A stretch of DNA of 18,720 nucleotides from an uncultured Kiritimatiellota bacterium (lineage in GTDB: Bacteria; Verrucomicrobiota; Kiritimatiellia; RFP12; UBA1067), in NCBI GenBank assembly GCA_934667295.1, contig CAKULR010000009.1:1-18720 (forward strand), written 5' to 3'. Below the pieces are notes generated by a model. It saw only the letters and a program-made list of their open reading frames with translations, searched no databases and had not been told where the DNA came from. This document shows, in pieces, positions 13,614-18,720 of the stretch. How positions within the stretch are numbered: position 1 is the stretch's first letter; each line of letters begins with the position of its first letter. The position numbers were made by a program, and so were the translations under genes.

Positions 13614-14396
13614 TCAGCTCCGCTGGCGCAGCATTTCGTACATGCACACGGCGGCGGCGACGCCGGCGTTGAGGGACTCGATCTCGCCCGGCATCGGCAG
13701 CACCGCGATGAAGTCGCACGTCTCGCGCACGAGGCGCGTGATGCCGTTCCCCTCCGCGCCCACGACGAGTCCGGCGCGGCCCTTGAAGTCGATTTCCGTG
13801 TAGGTCTTCGCGTCCTCGCCCCAGACGAGCCCGGTGAACCACATGCCCGCCTCCTGGAGCTGCTTCATCGCCCGCACGAGGTTGACGACGCGGGCGACCT
13901 TGAGGTATTCGCTCGCGCCCGCCGAGGCGCGCACGGCGGCGGGCGTCACGCCGCAGCCGCGGTCCTCGGGCAGGATCACACCCGTCGCGCCGATCGCGCA
14001 GGCGGTGCGGAGGATGGACCCGACGTTCTGGGGATCCTCAAGGTGGTCGAGGACGACGACGGTCGCGCCCTCGTCGGCGCGGACGTCTTCAAGGATGTCC
14101 TCGAAGGCGACGTAGGGGTAGCCCGAGGTCTTGAGCGCCACGCCCTGGTGGTGTCCGCCGCGCGTGAGCAGGTCGAGGCGCCTGCGGTCCTCCGTGCGCA
14201 CGACGATGTTGCGTTCGCGCGCGGTGGCGCGGATGGCGGCGAGTTCGTCGGCCTCGTTCTTGTCCGGCGGCGGCAGGACCACCTCGCTGAACGTGCGCCG
14301 CCCGGCGCGCAGCGCCTCGATGACGGGGTTGCGTCCGTAGATCCACTCGCCGCCGGTGCAGAGCTCGCGGGGGCCCTTGTGCTTCTCGTTTCGCAT
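13614..14396 (-). CDS. rlmB: SpoU-family 23S rRNA 2'-O-ribose methyltransferase
   Basis: A 260-residue protein from ATG 14396. After a small substrate-binding N-terminal domain (WIYGRNPVIEALRAGRR, about residues 18-34), the SPOUT catalytic domain shows its three knot motifs: LDHLEDPQNVGSILRTA, VVGAEGNGITRLV and LPMPGEIESLNAGVAAAV. This is the TrmH/RlmB arrangement, which methylates the 2'-hydroxyl of a guanosine in 23S rRNA (G2251 in E. coli) using S-adenosylmethionine. The length is normal for the family. It lies 13 bp behind hom on the same strand without a strong ribosome binding site, so it is probably translated from the hom transcript. A TrmH-like tRNA specificity cannot be excluded, but the N-terminal substrate domain favours RlmB. 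Confidence 0.9.
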   Translation of the reverse strand: MRNEKHKGPRELCTGGEWIYGRNPVIEALRAGRRTFSEVVLPPPDKNEADELAAIRATARERNIVVRTEDRRRLDLLTRGGHHQGVALKTSGYPYVAFEDILEDVRADEGATVVVLDHLEDPQNVGSILRTACAIGATGVILPEDRGCGVTPAAVRASAGASEYLKVARVVNLVRAMKQLQEAGMWFTGLVWGEDAKTYTEIDFKGRAGLVVGAEGNGITRLVRETCDFIAVLPMPGEIESLNAGVAAAVCMYEMLRQRS

Positions 14397-14409
14397 GGCG
14401 TCCCGCGTC

Positions 14410-15708
14410 CTAGAGCATGCGGAGCTTGACGGGCGACTCGTTGAGGATGCCGGTCTCCCAGATCTCGGCGAGCGCGGCGTCCACCGCCTTCGCGGGCGCG
14501 GGGTGGGTGAGGACGACGACGGGCACGAAGCCCTTCTCGTCCACGTTCGCCGTCTTCTGCGCGGCGGCGGAGATGGAGACGCCGTTCCGCCCGAGGATCG
14601 TCGTCATCGTGCCGAAGGCGCCCGCCTTGTCCGCCACGTTGAAGCGCAGGTAGAAGCGGCTCACGATGTCGCCCGGCGCGCGGAGCTTCGTCACGCCCTC
14701 GCCGTAGGTCGGCACGGCGCGCGCGTAGCGCACCTCGCCGTGGGCCATGTTGCGGGCGATGTCGCCGATGTCGCCCACGACCGTGGAGGCGGTGGGGAGG
14801 CGTCCGGCGCCGCGCCCGTAGAACATCGTGTCGCCCACCATGTCGCCGCGCACCATCGCGGCGTTGAAGACGCCGTTCACGCTCGCGAGCATGTGGTCGA
14901 AGGGAACGAGCGTGGGGTGGACGCCCACCTCGATGTCCGCATCGTGCTTGGCGACGACCGCGAGCAGCTTGATGCGGTAGCCGAAGTCGGCCGCGTACCG
15001 CACGTCCTTGCCGGAGAGGTTTCGGATGCCCTCCACCTGCACCTGGTCGAGCGACGGCTGGAAGCCGTAGGCGAGGGCGCTGAGGATGCAGGCCTTGTGC
15101 GCCGTGTCGAAGCCGTCGATGTCGAGCGAGGGATCCGCCTCGGCGTAGCCGAGCTTCTGGGCGTCCGCCAGGATCTCGTCGAAGGGACGCCCCTCGTTCT
15201 CCATGCGCGTGAGGATGTAGTTGCAGGTGCCGTTGAGGATGCCGTGGATCTGCTGGATCTCGTTGCCGGCAAGGCCCTCGCGCACGGCGCGGATGATCGG
15301 GATGCCGCCGCCCACGGAGGCGCCGAAGTAGATGTCCACCCCGTTCTTCGCGGCCGTGTCGAAGATCTCCTTGCCGTATTCGGCGAGGAGCTTCTTGTTG
15401 GCCGTGACGACGGCCTTCCCGGCGTTGAGGGCCGCGAGGACGAACGTCTTCGCGATGCCGGTGCCGCCGATCGTCTCGACGACAATCTGGACGGACGGGT
15501 CGGCGATGACGCCCTGCGCGTCCGTCGTCAGCACGTCCGGATCCACCGCCACGCCGCGGTCCGTCGTGATGTCCAGGTCCGCGATCTTCCGCAGCACCAC
15601 GTCCACGCCCAGGCGCTCGGCCATGACCCTGCGGTTGCGCAGAAGCCCCTCCGCCACGCCCGCGCCGACCGTGCCGAACCCCAGGATGCCAACTCCGACT
15701 TCTTTCAT
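14410..15708 (-). CDS. hom: Homoserine dehydrogenase
   Basis: A 432-residue protein from ATG 15708, preceded by AGAGGAAG (complement of 15713-15720). The NAD(P) fold opens with GFGTVG (10-15). The catalytic domain contains VTANKKLLAEYG, the family signature GASVGGGIPII and NGTCNYILTRM. The C-terminal 90 residues form an ACT domain (FYLRFNVADKAGAFG...), as in the monofunctional enzymes that are feedback-inhibited by threonine. It reduces aspartate semialdehyde to homoserine, the branch point to threonine and methionine. Length and domain order are typical. It is the first gene of a two-gene unit with rlmB and reads from the divergent promoter region at 15770-15818. Confidence 0.95.
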   Translation of the reverse strand: MKEVGVGILGFGTVGAGVAEGLLRNRRVMAERLGVDVVLRKIADLDITTDRGVAVDPDVLTTDAQGVIADPSVQIVVETIGGTGIAKTFVLAALNAGKAVVTANKKLLAEYGKEIFDTAAKNGVDIYFGASVGGGIPIIRAVREGLAGNEIQQIHGILNGTCNYILTRMENEGRPFDEILADAQKLGYAEADPSLDIDGFDTAHKACILSALAYGFQPSLDQVQVEGIRNLSGKDVRYAADFGYRIKLLAVVAKHDADIEVGVHPTLVPFDHMLASVNGVFNAAMVRGDMVGDTMFYGRGAGRLPTASTVVGDIGDIARNMAHGEVRYARAVPTYGEGVTKLRAPGDIVSRFYLRFNVADKAGAFGTMTTILGRNGVSISAAAQKTANVDEKGFVPVVVLTHPAPAKAVDAALAEIWETGILNESPVKLRML

Positions 15709-15769
15709 CTTGCTTCCTCTTCTCTTTGCCCGCGCGCGGAAAACCCTCCGCCGCCGTGGATGGGCGTAT

Positions 15770-15798
15770 ATGATACCGCACGAACCCCCTTGCGTCAA
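15770..15798 (-). promoter_or_regulatory. hom promoter
   Basis: On the - strand TTGACG (complement of 15793-15798), 17-nt spacer, TATCAT (complement of 15770-15775). Both boxes and the spacing are close to sigma-70 consensus. The -35 overlaps that of the divergent promoter at 15790-15818. Confidence 0.7.
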
Positions 15799-15818
15799 AT
15801 GCCAATTCAGACTATACT
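15790..15818 (+). promoter_or_regulatory. Promoter of the lipoprotein-metalloenzyme operon
   Basis: TTGCGT (15790-15795), 17-nt spacer, TATACT (15813-15818). Transcription should begin about 15825, just ahead of the ribosome binding site AAAGGAA (15836-15842). It shares three bases of -35 sequence with the hom promoter. Confidence 0.7.
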
Positions 15819-15848
15819 ATTGCACCAGTAGGATTAAAGGAATCTGCC

Positions 15849-16775
15849 ATGCTGAAAAAAGTCGCTCTACCCGTCTGCCTCGTCTTCGTCCTGGCCGCCC
15901 TCGCCGTCGGCGCCGTCTCCTGCGCCTGGTCGCGGCGCGACACGCCCGACTCCCGCCGCGCCTCGCGCAAGGAGGCGGGCACGGCGCTGCGGGCCTGTGC
16001 GCCCGAGGCGGTCCTGCCCGTCCTGGTGAAGCTGGCCGACGAGACCGCGCTCCACACCTGGTTCGTTCCCGCCGCCGACGGTTCGGCGAGTCCCTGGCGT
16101 TTCTGGACCCTGCGCTGCGGGATGCTCACCGCCGTGCCCTACGACTACATCGGCCAGCTTACCGAGGACCAGTTCATCCGCTTCGCGGGCGACGGCGGCG
16201 CGAAGCCGGCGGACGCCGCCCGCCTGAAGGAACTCCTCGCCTTTTCCGACAGGCTCCTCAAGCGGAACGTCCTCTCCGAGCCCGCCGCGAACGCCCTCCG
16301 CGAACGCCGCCTCGACGGCTTCTTCCTCTCCGGCGACTTCGACGGTGCCATCGCCTACCTGGAGGGCGAGGGCGTGCCCAAGCGTTCGCCCGGCTGGTGC
16401 AAGGGCACCGCCGCCAAGCTCCGCGCCCACAAGGCCATGGAGGCCGGTGACCGGAAGGAGGCCGTCAAGCAGCTGCTCGCGTTCGGCGCGTTCATGCTCT
16501 CCGACGAGCAGAAGGATTTCGAGGACTGCGATCCCACCACGGGCATCGTCTACTCCCGCGACTGGGTCGTCGCCCGCAATTACGTGCGCTGCGCGAAGAT
16601 GAGCCGCGAACTGGGCGACGCCGCGCAGGCCGACGCCTACCTCGCCGAGGCGAAGCGCTACTTCGCCACGGCGCACGAAAAGGCCAAGGACGACCAGAAG
16701 TCCCTCGACACGCTCCGGGCCGAAATGAAGGAGGCCGGCTGCGCCCTTCCCGCGCTCCCCGCCAAGACCACGTGA
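15849..16775 (+). CDS. Probable lipoprotein with helical repeat-like body
   Basis: A 308-residue protein from ATG 15849, with AAAGGAA 6 nt upstream. The N-terminus MLKKVALPVCLVFVLAALAVGAVSC is a signal peptide ending in a lipobox-like AVSC, so the cysteine at residue 25 is probably lipidated and the protein held in a membrane facing the periplasm. The mature part is alpha-helical. Its second half (SGDFDGAIAYLEGEG, GDRKEAVKQLLAFGAF, DAAQADAYLAEAKRYFATA) has the spacing of tetratricopeptide-like helical pairs. I recognise no specific family. The next gene begins inside its stop codon, so their functions are probably connected. The lipobox has alanine at -3, which is less common, so a plain secreted or anchored protein remains possible. 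Confidence 0.7.
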   Translation: MLKKVALPVCLVFVLAALAVGAVSCAWSRRDTPDSRRASRKEAGTALRACAPEAVLPVLVKLADETALHTWFVPAADGSASPWRFWTLRCGMLTAVPYDYIGQLTEDQFIRFAGDGGAKPADAARLKELLAFSDRLLKRNVLSEPAANALRERRLDGFFLSGDFDGAIAYLEGEGVPKRSPGWCKGTAAKLRAHKAMEAGDRKEAVKQLLAFGAFMLSDEQKDFEDCDPTTGIVYSRDWVVARNYVRCAKMSRELGDAAQADAYLAEAKRYFATAHEKAKDDQKSLDTLRAEMKEAGCALPALPAKTT

Positions 16776-17620
16776 AGATCCTCTTCCTCTTCATCGACGG
16801 CGTCGGCCTACGGGAACCGGCGGCGGACAACCCCGTCAACCCCGAGGTCTGCCCCGCCCTGTGCCGCCTCATCGAGCGGCACAGCGTGCCCATCGACGCC
16901 TGTCTCTCGGTCGACGGGCTTCCGCAGTCCGCCACCGGACAGGCCACCATGTTCACCGGCGTGAACGCCCCCCTCTTCATGGGCCGCCACTGCGAGGGCT
17001 TCCCCGGCCCCGGACTGCGCCGGAAGATCGAGGAGGACAACCTTTTCCTCCAGCTCAAGGCCCGTGGCAAGCGCGTCAAGTTCGCCGACGCCTACCTCGT
17101 CGAATCCGCCGCCGAGCTCGTCCCCCGCCGCTTCAAGAGCGTCACCACCGTGATGGCCCTCACCACCCCCGAGGTGGTCTCCACCCTGGGCGACCTCCTC
17201 GACGACCAGGCCGTCATGCAGGACCTCACGCGCGAGACCATCCAGGACCGCTACCCCGACGTTCCCCTCGTCACCCCCGAGGACGCCGCCGAACACCTCT
17301 TCAACCTCGCCCGCGCCCACGACTTCACCCTCTACGAGTTCTTCCAGACGGATGTCTCGGGCCACTCGATGGACTACGACCGCGCCTGTTCCGTCCTGCG
17401 CACCTACGACCGCTTCCTCGCCCCCCTCGTCCGCTTCACCGAGGCCGCCGGCATCACCCTCCTCATGACCGCCGACCACGGCAACATCGAGGCCATGAAC
17501 GAGCGCGGCCACACCCGCAACCCCGTCCCCTTCATCGCCTTCGGCCCCCGCGAGGCCGAGATCCGCGCCCAGGTGAAGTCCCTTGTGGACGTGACGCCCA
17601 CCATCCTCAGGTTCATCTAG
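16772..17620 (+). CDS. Alkaline-phosphatase-superfamily metalloenzyme (phosphomutase/phosphatase-like)
   Basis: A 282-residue protein starting at GTG 16772, which overlaps the previous stop (GTGA), a classic coupled start. The superfamily metal ligands are in place: IDGVG (D9), SATGQ with T55 as probable phospho-acceptor, DVSGH (D194, H198), TADHGN (D235, H236) and HTRNPVPFIAFG (H247). This matches the core shared by cofactor-independent phosphoglycerate mutase, phosphopentomutase and alkaline phosphatase. It is much shorter than those mutases and lacks their cap domain, so a phosphatase or phosphomutase with a small cap is likelier. The substrate cannot be read from the sequence. It ends in an 8-bp overlap with the convergent trmO gene. 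Confidence 0.8.
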   Translation: MKILFLFIDGVGLREPAADNPVNPEVCPALCRLIERHSVPIDACLSVDGLPQSATGQATMFTGVNAPLFMGRHCEGFPGPGLRRKIEEDNLFLQLKARGKRVKFADAYLVESAAELVPRRFKSVTTVMALTTPEVVSTLGDLLDDQAVMQDLTRETIQDRYPDVPLVTPEDAAEHLFNLARAHDFTLYEFFQTDVSGHSMDYDRACSVLRTYDRFLAPLVRFTEAAGITLLMTADHGNIEAMNERGHTRNPVPFIAFGPREAEIRAQVKSLVDVTPTILRFI

Positions 17621-18422
17621 CCTGCGCGGCGACGAACGCCCGGTGGACCGCCTTGTCCGCGTACGGATCGTCCGCCGCCGCAAGCTCCGCCGCCGTGTAG
17701 CCGCTCCGGATGCCGAGCAGCGTCACCACGCGCGCCGCCTCGTCCACCGCGAAGTCCAGCCGGAACATCCGCACCGAGAACGTCCCCGTGTCCGCCCCCG
17801 TGCGCGCCACGCGCTTCCGCGAGGCGTCGAACGGCTCCCCCGCCAACTGCAGCTTCGCCGTCGCGAGGAGGTCCTGCCCGCCCGCCGCGTGCACGCACGC
17901 GGCCGCCGCCTCGAACGTCGCCGTGGCGACGACGCGCCAATGGTCCTGGGCGTCCACCCAGCCCGCCTTCACGCCGGGGAAGGCGTCCGCCGCCGGAATG
18001 TACGGCTTGATGTCCAGGATGGGCGTCCCGTCCAGCAGGTCCGCCTCCTCGACCTCGACGACGCGCCCGTGGACGGCGACGAGGCGCACACAGGAAAGCC
18101 CGATCGGGTTGGGGCGGTACGGCGCGCGCGACGCGAAGACGCCCACGCGCGGAACGCCCGGCGCCGTCACGGGCGGATGCGCCGTCGGACGCCACCCGTC
18201 GCCGTTCCGGTCGAAGACGAACACGAGCCAGATGCGCGCGAACCCGTCAAGGTCCCGAAGCGCCGTCTCGAAGTTGCGTCCCGCCGCCAGCTCCACCCGC
18301 CCCGCGCCGCCGGCGAACACACCCTGCCGCGGCGCCTCGTACTTGCGCGCGGCCCCGCCGTGAAAGATGCCGATGGACTCGAAGTTCCTGCCGTAATCCG
18401 AAAAGCAAAAACCACCGCACAC
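17613..18422 (-). CDS. trmO: tRNA (t6A37) N6-methyltransferase, TrmO/TsaA family
   Basis: A 269-residue protein if begun at GTG 18422, the only standard in-frame start ahead of the conserved opening NFESIGIFH. Family landmarks are PRQGVFAGGAGRVEL, LDGFARIWLVFVF, the signature ASRAPYRPNPIGLS and LDGTPILDIKPYIP. TrmO methylates threonylcarbamoyladenosine at position 37 of certain tRNAs using S-adenosylmethionine. The C-terminal region (DTGTFSVRMFRLDFAVDE... IRSGYTAAELA) is the extension seen in longer members. The start is odd: the GTG lies in the loop of the terminator hairpin of the tRNA gene immediately upstream, with an AAAGG ribosome binding site between the tRNA 3' end and the hairpin. 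Translation may therefore compete with termination. Confidence 0.85.
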   Translation of the reverse strand: MCGGFCFSDYGRNFESIGIFHGGAARKYEAPRQGVFAGGAGRVELAAGRNFETALRDLDGFARIWLVFVFDRNGDGWRPTAHPPVTAPGVPRVGVFASRAPYRPNPIGLSCVRLVAVHGRVVEVEEADLLDGTPILDIKPYIPAADAFPGVKAGWVDAQDHWRVVATATFEAAAACVHAAGGQDLLATAKLQLAGEPFDASRKRVARTGADTGTFSVRMFRLDFAVDEAARVVTLLGIRSGYTAAELAAADDPYADKAVHRAFVAAQAR

Positions 18423-18429
18423 GCGGTGG
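18401..18429 (-). terminator. Intrinsic terminator of the tRNA gene
   Basis: On the - strand CCACCGC-GTGT-GCGGTGG (stem 18412-18418/18423-18429) is followed by TTTTTGCTTTT. Stem, 4-nt loop and T-run are all good. It starts 10 bp after the tRNA CCA end and contains the GTG start of trmO in its loop. Confidence 0.85.
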
Positions 18430-18438
18430 CCTTTGGAA

Positions 18439-18513
18439 TGGTGGCGAGAGGGGGATTCGAACCCTCAACCAGCAGATTATGATTCTGATGCTCTACCGTT
18501 GAGCTATCTCGCC
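18439..18513 (-). tRNA. tRNA with CAU anticodon (elongator Met or lysidine-Ile)
   Basis: 75 nt with encoded CCA. The acceptor stem GGCGAGA/TCTCGCC is fully paired, the D arm is GCTC/GAGC, and the T loop is TTCGAAT. The anticodon loop ATCATAA gives CAU, with A37 available for t6A. It is not initiator tRNA, since position 1-72 is paired and the GGG/CCC anticodon stem is absent. Two weak points are visible: T27-C43 and A50-C64 are mismatched. Choosing between methionine and tRNA-Ile2 (C34 converted to lysidine) needs comparison with other tRNAs of the genome. Confidence 0.85.
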
Positions 18514-18525
18514 GAACGAGGAAGT

Positions 18526-18554
18526 AGTTTACCAAAATCCCCTCCGCCCCGCAA
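18526..18554 (-). promoter_or_regulatory. tRNA promoter
   Basis: On the - strand TTGCGG (complement of 18549-18554), 17-nt spacer, TAAACT (complement of 18526-18531). The -10 lies 12 bp before the mature tRNA 5' end, leaving room for a short leader. A run of ten C (18578-18587) lies upstream. Confidence 0.6.
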
Positions 18555-18600
18555 CTGCAAAATCACCAAACGTAACGCCCCCCCCCCGTAGGACACACAC

Positions 18601-18626
18601 CGGGAGGGCCGCAATTCATTGCGGCC
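18601..18626 (+). repeat. REP copy, variant stem
   Basis: CGGGAGG foot followed by a perfect 9-bp stem GGCCGCAAT/ATTGCGGCC with a TC loop. The foot is that of the family at 8247-8338 while the stem sequence differs but remains paired, the compensatory pattern typical of REPs. Confidence 0.75.
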
Positions 18627-18720
18627 ACCGGACCAGGGCGGGGCGCGCTGTACCCACTGGTAGGGCGCGACGTCCTCGGCGCGCCGCGCACACGAAGACG
18701 CCACCGAATACGCCCACGGG

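Noticed and set aside
13976..15805. Open frame of about 609 codons on the - strand across hom and rlmB
   Set aside because: It is a different frame of the same strand, composed almost only of R, G, A, P and H; hom and rlmB carry complete family signatures in their own frames.
14356..15831. Open frame of about 491 codons on the + strand opposite hom
   Set aside because: Composition is that of an antisense shadow and no family sequence is recognisable.
18439..18513. tRNA pseudogene
   Set aside because: Two stem mismatches exist, but the acceptor, D arm, anticodon loop, encoded CCA, promoter and terminator are all intact.
1..18720. CRISPR array, rRNA genes, integrase or attachment-site pair
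   Set aside because: No regularly spaced repeats, no rRNA sequence, no integrase gene and no matching direct repeats at the island ends were found by eye. The tRNA at the right lies 7 kb from the island end.

Overview
The window is high-GC bacterial DNA, probably a Gram-negative genome: it carries an outer-membrane beta-barrel protein ending in WKF, a periplasmic PstS and a probable lipoprotein. REP/REPIN repeats with their RAYT transposase, together with the style of the proteins, make me lean towards the Verrucomicrobiota/Kiritimatiellae side of the PVC group. That is an impression, not a demonstrated placement.

Left half (about 150-10977, + strand): an accessory defence-like island. In order it holds a small methylase-like subunit (M1), an Eco57I-type N6-adenine methylase (M2), an FRG-domain protein, a coiled-coil protein, an Hsp70/DnaK-like ATPase, a six-cysteine protein, a 65-aa coiled-coil protein and a large helicase with an N-terminal GIY-YIG-type nuclease domain. 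All point the same way, with short gaps and good ribosome binding sites. The obvious reading is an M1/M2/R restriction-modification system with an FRG protein and an Hsp70 module lodged between modification and restriction genes. The Hsp70 gene is broken in its first ATP-binding motif by a perfect 5-bp tandem duplication (CTTCG twice, 4670-4679). The M2 gene is a base-composition mosaic. A RAYT transposase on the - strand (7085-8155), fused to a DprA/SLOG-like C-terminal domain and flanked by a REPIN, sits just before the helicase gene.

Boundary (about 10950-11050): a near-perfect 46-bp dyad swallows the helicase stop codon and separates the island from convergent housekeeping genes.

Right half (11052-18720): chromosomal genes. 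On the - strand are pstS and an outer-membrane porin-like gene with a Pho-box-like promoter region, and a hom-rlmB pair. Hom diverges, through back-to-back promoters with overlapping -35 elements, from a + strand pair made of a lipoprotein and an alkaline-phosphatase-superfamily metalloenzyme. These converge on trmO, which lies directly behind a tRNA(CAU) gene. The only usable trmO start codon lies in the loop of that tRNA's terminator hairpin. At least five copies or part-copies of a CGGGAGGG-headed REP are scattered from 8247 to 18626.
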